Shown here: positions 26,569 through 39,200 of the stretch, piece after piece
How the letters are laid out: every line of letters starts with the position of its first letter
Position numbering within the stretch: position 1 is the first letter of the stretch
Assembly: GCF_002901445.1 (NCBI RefSeq)
Contig: NZ_PPPD01000001.1
Coordinates: 3,106,501 to 3,170,500 of the forward strand
Length of the DNA stretch: 64,000 nt
Direction of reading: 5' to 3'
Origin: Deinococcus koreensis
GTDB lineage: Bacteria > Deinococcota > Deinococci > Deinococcales > Deinococcaceae
Translations under genes and position numbers: made by a program
Notes under the pieces: generated by a model
The model's database searches: none
Told to the model about the DNA's origin: nothing
The model's input: the letters and a program-made list of their open reading frames with translations, nothing else

Positions 26569-27456
26569 TCATGTCGCCTGGCCATCCGGATGAACCTGTG
26601 CGATCAGCTGTTTCAACGTGTTGTCCGGCATAGTCCGATCCAGCCTGATCAGGGCTTCCTTCGCCTCGACCGTGTCAATGCTGGCGATGGCCTGCGCTAT
26701 CCAGCCCAATTCGCTGCTGAACGAATCGCCAGCAGCCTTCGTGCGGTGCATCAGCGTCTCAAGGGCGGGCACGGCCTCCGCTGTCCGTCGTCGCCCGAGG
26801 CTGTCGTAGATGGGGCGCACAGAGTAGCGGTCGACCTCATTCAGCCAGGTCAACATTTCGCCTTCCCGCTCTCTGGGGAGAACGCCGCAGGCCAGCGCCA
26901 GAAAGAACAGTCCCACCTCATCTGGGTTGGATCTCCAGGCCTGAATGCAAGCGTCAGCGGAAGCCTCGTCTCCTGGGAAATCACCGGCGCGGGCAGGGTA
27001 AATCTGGGGAATCTTAAGGTCGCCATCGTCCAACTCGTAGCGTGCTTCGAAGGCTTCTCGTAGATCGGCAAAGATGACCTGGGGTTCGAATGTCATCTCG
27101 TGTTCGGAATAGATGATCCGGCCTGAGCACTCGGTCAGCGTGCAGTAGACGAGGTAGTTATCGCCTCCGTCATTGAAAAGCGGGATGCCTACGTTGGCCA
27201 GCGCTGGCGACTGCACTTCCTCATAAGGAGCGCGGAAATCCTCCAGGGCCGCTATCGTGTCCTCAAGCGTGTGTATCCGGCACCACATGTCGCCCTGTTC
27301 GTCATCCACGATCCCGTCGAATGCCTCGTACAGTTCCCGTACCGGAGCAGGCACTGGATAACCGAGCGCCGCTTCCAGGGCTTCAAGCTGTTCTGGCGTG
27401 GCCGGGGGATTGACCTCAAGCCCACGGCTCCGGAGCGACGCTATCAACTTTTGCAT
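26569..27456 (-). CDS. SUKH/SMI1-KNR4-like protein
   Basis: This 295-residue protein has an N-terminal SMI1/KNR4 (SUKH) pattern: an NPPATPEQLEALEAALGYPVPAPVRELYEAFDG start, an F-NDGGDNYLVY strand and an acidic middle. The remaining half is helical and unrecognised. SUKH proteins often act as immunity proteins for contact-dependent toxins, although no toxin is adjacent. The DNA is AT-richer than the neighbours. An open frame continues to 27516, but TATGCT 8 nt before the ATG at 27456 supports this start. Confidence 0.65.
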   Translation of the reverse strand: MQKLIASLRSRGLEVNPPATPEQLEALEAALGYPVPAPVRELYEAFDGIVDDEQGDMWCRIHTLEDTIAALEDFRAPYEEVQSPALANVGIPLFNDGGDNYLVYCTLTECSGRIIYSEHEMTFEPQVIFADLREAFEARYELDDGDLKIPQIYPARAGDFPGDEASADACIQAWRSNPDEVGLFFLALACGVLPREREGEMLTWLNEVDRYSVRPIYDSLGRRRTAEAVPALETLMHRTKAAGDSFSSELGWIAQAIASIDTVEAKEALIRLDRTMPDNTLKQLIAQVHPDGQAT

Positions 27457-27464
27457 GTGTCGGC

Positions 27465-27470
27465 AGCATA
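27465..27470 (-). promoter_or_regulatory. -10 box TATGCT, leaderless start
   Basis: On the minus strand TATGCT lies 8 nt before the ATG at 27456. Confidence 0.5.
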
Positions 27471-27517
27471 GCCTGGCGGCGACGAGGCGAAGGCCGTGCG
27501 TCGGCACATGCAGCACC

Positions 27518-27979
27518 TCATTTCGGCGGCAGCAGCAGTTTGCCTTCCAGCGGCGTGCTCAGGACGATGCTCGTGTCGCAGGTGAAGCCCATGTTGATCA
27601 GGTCAGTCAGCATGGTTTCCAGCGCGCCCACGTCGGGCACGGCGACTTTCAGGATGCAGGAGTTGTCGCCCGTGACGCTGTGGCACTCCAGCACGCCGTC
27701 ATTCCTGGTGGCCCAGCGCACCAGCGTGGGGTCGTTGCGCCCACTGTCCTGCACGCCGATAAACGCCGTGATCGTGCGGCCCAGGGGTTTGCTCGCCACC
27801 CGCACGCCGTAGCCCAGGATCACCCCGGCGTCCTCCAGCCGGCGCACCCGCTCGGTCACGGCCGGGGCGCTCAGGCCCACGCGGCGACCCAGTTCCCGCA
27901 TGCTCAGCCGCGAGTCGGTCTGCAGCTCCTGCAGAATGCGGTGGTCGAGGGGATCGAGGGAGCCGCCGGCTTGTCTCAC
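27518..27979 (-). CDS. Lrp/AsnC family transcriptional regulator
   Basis: This 153-residue regulator has an N-terminal winged helix (LDPLDHRILQELQTDSRLSMRELGRRVGLSAPAVTERVRRLEDAGVI) and a C-terminal RAM/ACT-like domain for amino acid binding (TGDNSCILKVAVPDVGALE). It is divergent from kamA, so control of lysine metabolism and of itself is a fair guess. GTG 27979 is chosen because TAAGAT ends 7 nt upstream; the in-frame ATG at 27988 overlaps that box. Confidence 0.87.
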   Translation of the reverse strand: MRQAGGSLDPLDHRILQELQTDSRLSMRELGRRVGLSAPAVTERVRRLEDAGVILGYGVRVASKPLGRTITAFIGVQDSGRNDPTLVRWATRNDGVLECHSVTGDNSCILKVAVPDVGALETMLTDLINMGFTCDTSIVLSTPLEGKLLLPPK

Positions 27980-27986
27980 ACCCGCC

Positions 27987-27992
27987 ATCTTA
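27987..27992 (-). promoter_or_regulatory. -10 box TAAGAT, leaderless GTG start
   Basis: On the minus strand TAAGAT lies 7 nt before the GTG at 27979 of the Lrp-like gene. Confidence 0.45.
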
Positions 27993-28141
27993 GCAAATGC
28001 CAGGTCTGCAGTCGCGTTTGCGAGGTTCCTGAGCGTCTGAGATGGCATGTGGAGCCCCTGGCGCCCATTTCAATCAGGGGGGCCGGGCGGTGAGAATGAA
28101 GGTTACATATCCCACTGTTTCACCCGTTCTGGAGGCCCACG

Positions 28142-29569
<1,428 letters not shown>

Positions 29570-29583
29570 GCGAGAATGGAGGA

Positions 29584-30096
29584 ATGGATCGGCACGCCTC
29601 GGCAGCGTTGAATTACCTTCAAGAAGCGTCCGACGAGGACTGGATGTGTTTCGCATGGTTTTATCTCGATCATTTCCATGTCCGGCTGGCCCTATGGATG
29701 GTGAATCAGACACGATGCCCTGAGGCCGTTGCCCTTGCTCTCTACTGGTATTCGCAACCCGCCGTATGTTTAAACTACCGTAGAAAACACAACATTTCTT
29801 ACTGGCACTCGGAACGTTACGCTGTCTTTGAAACGGTTGAATACTGGTATGGCGCTGGGTTCTATAAGCCTTCGGAAGTTGGTTTTGACCCTGCTGCTGA
29901 TCTCGCAGATCCTGTCGGATCACTAAACCTTCCTCGGAATTGGGTCGAATCACTTAGTGCTGAAGATAAAGTTGAATATCGGCATCTGACCAAAGCAGTG
30001 CTGGGCAGAATTATTGAACCGCATGTAGTGGCTGCAGATTGGATTGAGGGTTTACCTGCGCACCTGAAGCCACTGTTTTCTTACAATCAAAACTGA
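29584..30096 (+). CDS. DUF4274-like protein between kamA and aminotransferase
   Basis: This 170-residue protein resembles DUF4274: an opening LNYLQEASDEDWMCFAWFYLDHF, then CPEAVALALYWYSQPAVCLNY. DUF4274 proteins are poorly described and some occur beside polymorphic toxin loci. The DNA is markedly AT-rich (roughly half GC by eye) against very GC-rich neighbours. It starts 14 nt after kamA with GGAGGA just before its ATG, and ends 10 nt before the next start, so it is embedded in the operon. Trp/Tyr/His content is high. No toxin partner is visible. Confidence 0.55.
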   Translation: MDRHASAALNYLQEASDEDWMCFAWFYLDHFHVRLALWMVNQTRCPEAVALALYWYSQPAVCLNYRRKHNISYWHSERYAVFETVEYWYGAGFYKPSEVGFDPAADLADPVGSLNLPRNWVESLSAEDKVEYRHLTKAVLGRIIEPHVVAADWIEGLPAHLKPLFSYNQN

Positions 30097-30106
30097 GGAG
30101 TTCCCC

Positions 30107-31489
30107 ATGACCACCCTTCCAAAACCCCGCCAGCCTGAACTCAAAACTTCCCTGCCCGGCCCCAAGACCGCCGCTATCATGGCCCGCGACGCCCAGCACC
30201 TCTCCACCTCCTACATGCGCCCTTATCCGTTCGTGCCGGATCACGGCGAGGGCGTGTGGCTCACCGACGTGGACGGCAACACCATGCTGGACTTCTTTGC
30301 GGGCATCGCCGTGTCCACCACCGGGCACGCGCACCCGCATGTCGTCAAATCCGTGCAGGAGCAGATGACGCGGTTCGCGCACGTCTGCCTGACCGATTAC
30401 CCGCAGGAAATCACGACCAGCCTCGCGGAACGGCTCGTGAAGCACATCGAGAAACCCGGCGAGAAGTGGCGCGTGTTCTTCGGGAACTCGGGCGCGGAAG
30501 CGGTGGAGGCGGCGGTGAAGCTGGCGCGGAACCACACCGGGCGCACGCACATCATCTCCACGCTGGGCAGCTTCCACGGGCGCACCTACGGGGCGATCAC
30601 GCTGACCGGCTCCAAGACCAAGTACAAGCGCGGCTTCGGGCCGCTGCTGCCGGGCGTGTCGCACGTGCCGTACCCCAACCCCTTCCGGCCGCCGCTGGGC
30701 TCCACGCCCGAGTTCTGCGGCGACGCGGTGCTGGCCCACGTGAAGAACCTCTTCCAGACGGTGCTCCCGCCCGACGAGGTGGCCGCCTTCATCATCGAAC
30801 CCATGCAGGGCGAGGGCGGGTACATCGTGCCGCCCATGGGCTTCCTGAAGAAGCTGCGCGGCCTGTGCGACCAGCACGGCATCCTGCTCATCTTCGACGA
30901 GGTGCAGTCGGGCATGGGGCGCACCGGGAAGATGTTCAGCTTCCAGCAGTTCGAGGAGTACGGCGGCGTGCAGCCCGACATCGTGACGGTCGCCAAGGGC
31001 ATCGCCTCGGGCCTGCCGATCAGCGCCATGCTGGCCAAAGAAAGCGTGATGACCTGGCCGGTCGGCTCGCACGGCTCCACCTTCGGCGGCAACCCGGTCG
31101 CGGCGGCGGCGGCGCACGCCACGCTGGATCTGCTGGAGGGCGTGGTGAAGCACCCCGGCTGCGGCGACAGCCTGATGGAGAACGCCACCAGCGTGGGCGA
31201 CTACATCCTGTCCGAACTGCGGGCCATGCAGACCGAGTTCCCCTTCCTGGGCGACGTGCGCGGGCAGGGCCTGTTCATCGGCCTGGAGTTCGTGAAGCCC
31301 GACGGCAGCCCCGACGGCAAGCTGCGCGACGCCGCCAGCATGGCGATGTTCGAGAAGGGCCTGCTGAACCTCGACTGTGGCGAGGCCGTCATCCGGATTT
31401 CCCCGCCGCTGATCCTGACGCGCGAGGACGCCGAGACGGGGCTGGAGATCATGCGAGGGGCGCTGCGGAGTCTGTCGACCCAGCGCTGA
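30107..31489 (+). CDS. Class III aminotransferase (acetylornithine/4-aminobutyrate type)
   Basis: This 460-residue PLP enzyme has the class III pattern: NSGAEAVEAAVKLAR, SFHGRTYGAITLTGS, LLIFDEVQSGMGRTG and the PLP lysine K297 in VTVAKGIASGLP. Substrates in this family include acetylornithine, GABA, lysine and beta-amino acids. Being in line with kamA it may act on lysine or beta-lysine, but this is inference from position. GAGGAG lies before the ATG. A strong hairpin follows. Confidence 0.87.
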   Translation: MTTLPKPRQPELKTSLPGPKTAAIMARDAQHLSTSYMRPYPFVPDHGEGVWLTDVDGNTMLDFFAGIAVSTTGHAHPHVVKSVQEQMTRFAHVCLTDYPQEITTSLAERLVKHIEKPGEKWRVFFGNSGAEAVEAAVKLARNHTGRTHIISTLGSFHGRTYGAITLTGSKTKYKRGFGPLLPGVSHVPYPNPFRPPLGSTPEFCGDAVLAHVKNLFQTVLPPDEVAAFIIEPMQGEGGYIVPPMGFLKKLRGLCDQHGILLIFDEVQSGMGRTGKMFSFQQFEEYGGVQPDIVTVAKGIASGLPISAMLAKESVMTWPVGSHGSTFGGNPVAAAAAHATLDLLEGVVKHPGCGDSLMENATSVGDYILSELRAMQTEFPFLGDVRGQGLFIGLEFVKPDGSPDGKLRDAASMAMFEKGLLNLDCGEAVIRISPPLILTREDAETGLEIMRGALRSLSTQR

Positions 31490-31503
31490 GCGTCCCAGCA
31501 GTC

Positions 31504-31537
31504 AGCCGCGATCTGGGGAACTCCCCGGATCGCGGCT
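31504..31537. terminator. Bidirectional hairpin between convergent genes
   Basis: AGCCGCGATC and GATCGCGGCT form a perfect 10-bp stem, with inner GGGG/CCCC extending it. It lies between the stops of the aminotransferase and the GH2 gene. A T run is missing, as for many terminators in this window. Confidence 0.65.
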
Positions 31538-31558
31538 GTGCTGTGGATGGGGAATCGC

Positions 31559-33454
<1,896 letters not shown>

Positions 33455-33612
33455 AGATCACCTGTGCGGCGCACCGTCGTGGCCGCGGAGAAGGGAGCTG
33501 GAGGGAAGACAGGGAAGAAGCCAGTGGAGATGTCGGGTGCCGCGGGGCGGGAACCACAGGGGACGGGCCGACCGCACAGGCCCTGGAGCCTTCCCCCTTT
33601 CCTGACCTTTAT

Positions 33613-33629
33613 GCACACTTAAAGTATGC
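33613..33629. promoter_or_regulatory. Imperfect palindrome, possible operator
   Basis: GCACACTT and AAGTATGC flank a central A, with one mismatch between arms. It lies upstream of the GH2 gene, and could be a LacI-type or similar operator. Confidence 0.35.
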
Positions 33630-34310
33630 TCCAAAAATCTGACAGAGGTCTTAAGAAGAGGGGATTATCCATCCAGTCTTATCCAGCGGCAAGCCCGTGC
33701 TCGTGGTGGATTCTCGAGACCGCTGAAAAACGAACAGGGATTCTGGCATTCTTCCGCTGGTCTCCAGAGTCCTCATTATCTCTCATGAAGTGCCGATCCG
33801 GCTGGGAGCGGCCCACCATTTTCGGTGGCGACGGAAACGGGGCAACCACCGTGGCCCAGTTCGCCCCAGAGCGCCCGCGCCCTGACCGGCGGCAGGTTAC
33901 GGGCGTGTTTTCGTTCACCGCGAAGGTCGGAGGGTTCCGCGCGCGGTCGCGGTGGCTTGCGGAGGCCGGGTTCTACGGGACGGGCGTCACGCTCAGGGCC
34001 TGTCCAGCGACCGAACCCGGTTCAAGTTTGGGGCGGCGAGGTCGTCCCCCGCATCAACCTGTCAGAGCTTCCGGCCGCGCGAGTACGCAGGCGCGGAGTT
34101 GCTGATCCGGCGGGAAGCGGTGGGCGGCTTGATCTGAGGCTTCGACCGTCTCCGGGCACGGTCGAGGGCGTCCTGGGCAATGCGCCTGGCCGCTTCTCCC
34201 GGGCCGGAGAACCGTCCGGCGGCCCGCAGCCGACGCGGTAGAGCGGCACACGGATGTCCGGCAGAACAGGACGACACGGAGAAGAGCCCCATGCTCTTGA
34301 CGCCGGCTTC

Positions 34311-34327
34311 GTGACAATTCTGTGACA
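34311..34327 (+). promoter_or_regulatory. Pho-box-like direct repeat
   Basis: GTGACAATTCTGTGACA holds two TGACA units 11 bp apart (TGACA-N6-TGACA), the same period and core as the reverse complement of a PhoB box. It lies 54 nt before the ATG of the secreted nuclease, with a possible -10 GAGAAT just downstream. Confidence 0.45.
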
Positions 34328-34381
34328 ACCAGCTGAGAATGTGAGCGGCCCGACCAGAATTTCATGAAGGAGAATGTCCAA

Positions 34382-37300
34382 ATGCCCAATCGAACCGCGC
34401 TTTTTAGCCTTTCACTCCTGATCACGGCGTGCTCGCAGGGGGCACCCGGCGCCCCCGGGGCCGGCAGCCCGACCATCAAGATGCTGGCGCTGCCCGCCCA
34501 GATCCAGACCGTAACCCTCGACGTTCAGGGCACCGAGCCGGCCACCCAGGCCGAGAGCAAGCTGTACACGGCCACGCTGTCTGGCGGCGTCGCCACCGTT
34601 CAGCTCGACAAGCTCGCCAAGGGCGCGTACACCCTGACTGCGCGTGGCTACGACGCTGCCGACAAGCAGATCACGCTCTACAAGACCAGCAGGAGCCTGA
34701 ACATCCAGGACGGTTCGACCATCGAGCTGCGGATGAACCGCGTCAGCAGCGCCATCACGGTCAACGCCAGCGGCGTGGGGGCCAAGAGCAACGTGCTGGT
34801 CGCCAAGGTCTCGGGCCTGGAAGCCCGCCTGCTGCCCAGCGGCACTCAGGCCAGCGGCGAGCTGCCGGGCGTTCGCACGGGGCGCAACCTGAACGTGCTG
34901 GTCGAGGGCCGCGACAGCCAGGGCATCCTGCGCCAGCAGGGCAGCGCCACGCTGGATCTCAGCGAAACCGACCAGAGCGTCAGCGTAGCCCTGCAGGATC
35001 TGGTGGCCCAGGCGCCGGTCGTCGCCTCGGTCAGTGCGCCCGCCAGCGTGAAGATCGGTGACCCGCTGAGCATCCGCGTGCAGGGCAGCCAGCCGGCCGG
35101 CGGCGACCAGCTCGCCTCCGTGAAGATCGAGTGGGGCGACGGCAGCAGCGACACCACGGCCGTGACCGGCCCGGGCCTCGATGCCACCTACCCGCACACT
35201 TACACCGCCGCCGGAACCCAGACCGTCACCGTGACCCTGACGAACACGGCGGGCCTCTCGAGCACCTCCAGCACGTCGCTCAAGGTGATCGACGCCGCCA
35301 ACCCCACCGTGAACATCGACCTGGGGGCCGAGATCACCCCGGTGACCCTGAACGTCAGCGGCGTGCCCGCCGACGCCACGCGCGTGCAGGCGGTTGTGAC
35401 CGCGCCCCTGGGCGCCCAGACCCTGCGGGCGGCGGCCCTCAAGCCCTCGTACACGCTGGAACTCGTGCCGCGGGGTGGCGGCGCCTGGGGCGGCACGCTC
35501 GGTCTGCCGGTCGGCTCGACCTACGGCGTCGTGATCAAGACCATCACGCCGGCCGGGGAGACGAGCAGCGCCAGCCAGCCGATCTCGCCGAGCGCCACGG
35601 CCACCTCCTTCGACCTGCCCTTTGCGCCGGCGAGCGCCTGCGCCGCGCCGGCCCGCCTGACGCCCATCGCGGCGATCCAGGGCCCCGGCGCCAGCAGCCC
35701 GCTGGCGGGCCAGACCGTGACCACGCGCGGCGTCGTGACGCTGGACGCCCAGGCGGGCCTGAGCGGCTTTTTCATGCAGTCGGCGACCCCCGACAGCGAC
35801 CCGGCCACCAGCGACGGCATCTTCGTGTTCACCGGCACGACCCCGCGCGCCGTGAAGGCCGGCGATCTGGTGCAGGTGAGCGCCACCGTGACCGAGTTCG
35901 GGACGACCAACCCGGTGACCCAGCTGACCAGCCTGAGCGCGCTCGATGCCTGCGGCGCGGGCAGCGTGACCCCCAGCGAGGTGCCCTTCCCACTGAGCAG
36001 CGCCACCGACCTGGAGCGCTATGAAGGGATGCAGATCCGTATTCCCACGACCCTGACCGTGACCGACACCTTCGGCTACGGGCGCTACGGCGAGCTGGGC
36101 CTGGCGAGCGGCGGGCGCGTGTTCAACCCCACCAACGGCCAGGGCGGCAGCGCGGCCGGCAACGCCCTGCGCCGCATCGTGCTGGACGACGTCCGGAGCG
36201 CTCAGAATCCGGCCACCCTGCCCTTCCTGGGGCCGGACAACACCCGCCGCGCCGGGGACACCGTGGCGGGCCTCACCGGCACCGTGCATTACGTGGGGGG
36301 CGGCTACCGCATCGAGCCCACCAGCCCGCCGGTCTTCGTGAACGCCAACCCGCGGTTCGCCGCGCCCGCCAGCGTGGGCGGCAGCCTGAAGGTCGCCGGG
36401 GCCAACGTCCTGAACTACTTCACGCAGCTCGTGACCTCCAACTCGGGCTGCACGGCCGACGGCACCAGCGCGAGCTCGCGCGGCGCCACCAATTGCGCCG
36501 AATTCCTGCGCCAGCAGACCAAGGTCGTCGCGGCCCTCAGGGGTCTGGACGCCGACGTCGTGACCCTGATGGAAGTGCAGAACAACGGCGACAGCGCGCT
36601 GAACAACCTGCGCGACGCGCTGAATACCGCCTACGGCAGCTCCGTGTACGCCGCCGTGACCACCGGCGTCATCGGCACCGACGCCATCAAGGTCGCCATG
36701 CTGTACAAGCCCGGCCGCGTGGCGCTGGAACGCCCCTTCATGGTCGACACCAACACGGTGTACTCGCGCCCCCCGCTGGCCCAGACCTTCCGTGAACTGG
36801 GCAGCGGCGGCGTGTTCACGGTCGTCGCCAACCACTTCAAGAGCAAGGGCAGCTGCCCGACCTCCGGGGACGTCGACACCGGTCAGGGCTGCTGGAACCA
36901 GCTGCGCGTGCAGCAGGCCCAGGCGCTGCTGAACTTCGTGGACACCATCAAGACCCAGACCCGCGACGCCGACGTGCTGCTGATGGGCGACTTCAACGCC
37001 TACGGCGACGAAGACCCGATCAAGCTGCTGACCGACCCGGCGGGCGCGAACTTCGAGGGCCTGAACAAGCGCATCCCGGCCGACGAGCGCTACTCCTTCC
37101 AGTTCAACGGCGAGTTTGGCTACCTCGACCACGCCATCGCCAGCCCGAACCTGAAGGCCCAGGTCAGCGGGATCACCGAGTGGCACATCAACGCCGACGA
37201 GCCGGTGGTGCTCGACTACAACGTGGAGTTCAAGAACAACCCGGCCTGCACGAGCACGACCTGCACCTCGCCTGACCTCTACACCCCGGACGCCTACCGC

Positions 37301-38182
37301 GCCAGCGACCACGACCCCGTGCTGGTCGGCCTGAACCTGACCGCCGATGCCGCCGCGCCGGCCGCCCTGAGCCTGAACCCGAGCGGCGCCGCCACGGTGG
37401 TCGCCGGACAGCCCTACACCCTGACCCTGGGGGCGAACAAGGCCCTCGACAGCGTCACGGTGACCTGGGGCGACGGCAGTGCGCCCGAGACCGTCAGCGC
37501 GCCCGGCGCCAGCCTGACCCACACCTACGCCACCGCCGGCACGCTGACCATCGGCGTGAGCGCCACGGCCGGCGCCGAGACCGCCACCGCCAGCAAGCCC
37601 CTGAGCGTCACGGCGGCCCCGGTCGCCGGGGGCACCACCCGTCTGGTGATTAGCCAGCTGTTCGGCGGTGGTGGGAACACAGGTTCGGTCTACAGGAACG
37701 ACTTCGTGGAACTCTTCAATGCGGGCAGCGCCGACGCCGTCCTGGCCGGCCGCAGCATCCAGTACGCCTCGGCCGCCGGCGCATTCAGCGCGGCGAATAC
37801 CTACATCCTCCCGGCAGGCACGCCCGCGCTGCGGCCCGGAGGGTATTTCCTGGTTCAGATGGCGGCCGGCACGGGCGGCACGTCCGCCCTGCCTACCCCC
37901 GACGCCACCGGCAGCCTCGCCCTTGGGGCCAGCGCCGGGAAAGTCGCCCTGGTCGCCAACGGCGACCCGTCCACCGGCAAGGCTGACCCCGACGTGCTCG
38001 ACTTCGTGGGCTACGGCGCCGCCAACGAGTCCGAGGGCAGCCCGACGCCGGTACTGTCGGCCACGGCCAGTGCCCAGCGCAAGGCGGGCGGCTGCACGGA
38101 CACCGGCAGCAACAGCGCCGACTTCGACGTGCTGGCGGCGGCCCCGCGCAACAGCGCCGCGCCCCTGAACGTCTGCCCCTGA
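34382..38182 (+). CDS. ExeM/NucH-type extracellular nuclease, lipoprotein
   Basis: This 1266-residue secreted protein has a lipoprotein signal (lipobox ITAC). Domains in order: an N-terminal Ig-like part, a PKD domain near 220-300 ([11 protein letters not shown]), an OB-like nuclease-associated domain near 430-560, the endonuclease/exonuclease/phosphatase domain near 665-980 ([37 protein letters not shown]), a second PKD near 1000-1080 and a lamin-tail domain near 1085-1210 ([12 protein letters not shown]). Relatives degrade extracellular DNA. Start ATG 34382 follows AAGGAG at -15; an upstream ATG at 34364 is less likely. It could release phosphate and nucleosides from outside DNA. Confidence 0.88.
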   Translation: MPNRTALFSLSLLITACSQGAPGAPGAGSPTIKMLALPAQIQTVTLDVQGTEPATQAESKLYTATLSGGVATVQLDKLAKGAYTLTARGYDAADKQITLYKTSRSLNIQDGSTIELRMNRVSSAITVNASGVGAKSNVLVAKVSGLEARLLPSGTQASGELPGVRTGRNLNVLVEGRDSQGILRQQGSATLDLSETDQSVSVALQDLVAQAPVVASVSAPASVKIGDPLSIRVQGSQPAGGDQLASVKIEWGDGSSDTTAVTGPGLDATYPHTYTAAGTQTVTVTLTNTAGLSSTSSTSLKVIDAANPTVNIDLGAEITPVTLNVSGVPADATRVQAVVTAPLGAQTLRAAALKPSYTLELVPRGGGAWGGTLGLPVGSTYGVVIKTITPAGETSSASQPISPSATATSFDLPFAPASACAAPARLTPIAAIQGPGASSPLAGQTVTTRGVVTLDAQAGLSGFFMQSATPDSDPATSDGIFVFTGTTPRAVKAGDLVQVSATVTEFGTTNPVTQLTSLSALDACGAGSVTPSEVPFPLSSATDLERYEGMQIRIPTTLTVTDTFGYGRYGELGLASGGRVFNPTNGQGGSAAGNALRRIVLDDVRSAQNPATLPFLGPDNTRRAGDTVAGLTGTVHYVGGGYRIEPTSPPVFVNANPRFAAPASVGGSLKVAGANVLNYFTQLVTSNSGCTADGTSASSRGATNCAEFLRQQTKVVAALRGLDADVVTLMEVQNNGDSALNNLRDALNTAYGSSVYAAVTTGVIGTDAIKVAMLYKPGRVALERPFMVDTNTVYSRPPLAQTFRELGSGGVFTVVANHFKSKGSCPTSGDVDTGQGCWNQLRVQQAQALLNFVDTIKTQTRDADVLLMGDFNAYGDEDPIKLLTDPAGANFEGLNKRIPADERYSFQFNGEFGYLDHAIASPNLKAQVSGITEWHINADEPVVLDYNVEFKNNPACTSTTCTSPDLYTPDAYRASDHDPVLVGLNLTADAAAPAALSLNPSGAATVVAGQPYTLTLGANKALDSVTVTWGDGSAPETVSAPGASLTHTYATAGTLTIGVSATAGAETATASKPLSVTAAPVAGGTTRLVISQLFGGGGNTGSVYRNDFVELFNAGSADAVLAGRSIQYASAAGAFSAANTYILPAGTPALRPGGYFLVQMAAGTGGTSALPTPDATGSLALGASAGKVALVANGDPSTGKADPDVLDFVGYGAANESEGSPTPVLSATASAQRKAGGCTDTGSNSADFDVLAAAPRNSAAPLNVCP

Positions 38183-38227
38183 TCCTTCGCCCCTGAACCA
38201 AACCGCGCTTCGCGTTCGTTCCGGCCG

Positions 38228-38252
38228 CGCCCCGAGACTTCCTCCGGGGCGT
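38228..38252. terminator. Hairpin between convergent genes
   Basis: GCGCCCCGAG pairs with CTCCGGGGCG (one bulged base, short loop) between the nuclease stop and the pheA stop. There is no T run. Confidence 0.45.
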
Positions 38253-38275
38253 GGATCATTTGCTGCCGCCCGGCT

Positions 38276-39118
38276 CTACCCCACGGTCTCGGTCGCCATC
38301 GGATACGAGCCGATGATCTTGGCGTAGCTGGCCTTGCGCAGCACCCCGGCCAGCGCCTGCGCCACCTGCGGGTCGCGGGCGTCGCCCTCGATGTCCACGT
38401 ACATCAGGTAGCTCCAGGCGCGGTCGCGGCGCGGGCGGCTCTCGATGCGGCTGAGGTTCAGGCCGCGCAGCTCGTTCAGGGTTTCCACCAGGAAGCCCGG
38501 CGTGTGGCGCACCGCGAAGACCAGGCTGGTCTTGTGCGGGGCGGCGCTGGGCGCGGGTTCGTGCCGGTGCAGGATCATGAAGCGGGTGTAGTTGAAGGGC
38601 TCGTCCTCGATGTTGCGCTGCAGGATGTTCAGGCCGTACAGCTCGGCGGCGCGGGCACTGGCGATGGCGGCCAGGTCGCGCTCGCCACTGGCGGCCAGAT
38701 TCTTGGCGCTGCCGGCGGTGTCGTGCGCGGCGACCGGCTGCCAGCCGTGCTTGCGGATCAGGTCGGTGCACTGATCGAGCGCCGGCTGCTGGCTCGCCAC
38801 CCGGCGGATCTCCCCGATCTCCACGCCCGGCAGCGCCATCAGGCAGTGCGAGACCCGCACCACGACCTCGCCCACCACGTGCAGGTCGGTCTCGCTGAGC
38901 AGGTCGATCGACTGGTGGATGGCGCCCATCAGCGAGTTTTCCACTGGCAGGACGCCGTAGTGGGCCTCGCCGGACTCGACCGCCTGGGCGACCTCGTGGA
39001 AAGTGGGGTAGCCGCGCGTGTGGGGCGTGTGCCCGGCGGCGTTCAGCGCGGCGATCTCGCCGTAGGAACCGGGGTTGCCCTGGAAGGCGACGGTGAGGTC
39101 TGCGGCCGGCTCGGTCAT
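38276..39118 (-). CDS. pheA: Prephenate dehydratase
   Basis: This 280-residue monofunctional enzyme turns prephenate into phenylpyruvate. The catalytic domain has [33 protein letters not shown] and the NYTRF motif containing the catalytic Thr. The C-terminal ACT domain has the phenylalanine-binding ESRP motif ([23 protein letters not shown]). No chorismate mutase domain is fused. A leaderless promoter (TAGCCT, 7 nt before ATG) drives it alone. Confidence 0.93.
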   Translation of the reverse strand: MTEPAADLTVAFQGNPGSYGEIAALNAAGHTPHTRGYPTFHEVAQAVESGEAHYGVLPVENSLMGAIHQSIDLLSETDLHVVGEVVVRVSHCLMALPGVEIGEIRRVASQQPALDQCTDLIRKHGWQPVAAHDTAGSAKNLAASGERDLAAIASARAAELYGLNILQRNIEDEPFNYTRFMILHRHEPAPSAAPHKTSLVFAVRHTPGFLVETLNELRGLNLSRIESRPRRDRAWSYLMYVDIEGDARDPQVAQALAGVLRKASYAKIIGSYPMATETVG

Positions 39119-39125
39119 ACGGGCG

Positions 39126-39131
39126 AGGCTA
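39126..39131 (-). promoter_or_regulatory. -10 box TAGCCT, leaderless pheA start
   Basis: On the minus strand TAGCCT lies 7 nt before the pheA ATG at 39118. Confidence 0.6.
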
Positions 39132-39200
39132 GCGCAGGCGCGGTGTGGCGGGACGGCCGGAGGGTAGACAGAAGGCGAGCAGTCAGAAGGTGGGGCCCCA

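Larger units (their letters stand above)
33455..34381. other. Long gene-free region
   Basis: I find no convincing gene in these 927 bases: the open frames (for example 33626-34105 plus and 34062-34328 minus) are rich in Arg/Ser/Pro and match no family I know. It contains an AT-rich patch at 33605-33670 with the imperfect palindrome GCACACTTAAAGTATGC (33613-33629) and a Pho-box-like repeat at 34311-34327. It may include decayed coding DNA. Confidence 0.5.

Noticed and set aside
33626..34105. Plus-strand frame of 159 codons in the gene-free region
   Set aside because: There is no family motif, no start signal and the composition changes along its length; I treat it as non-coding.
34412..37522. 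1036-codon frame antisense to the secreted nuclease
   Set aside because: It mirrors codon bias of the plus-strand gene and shows no recognisable domain.
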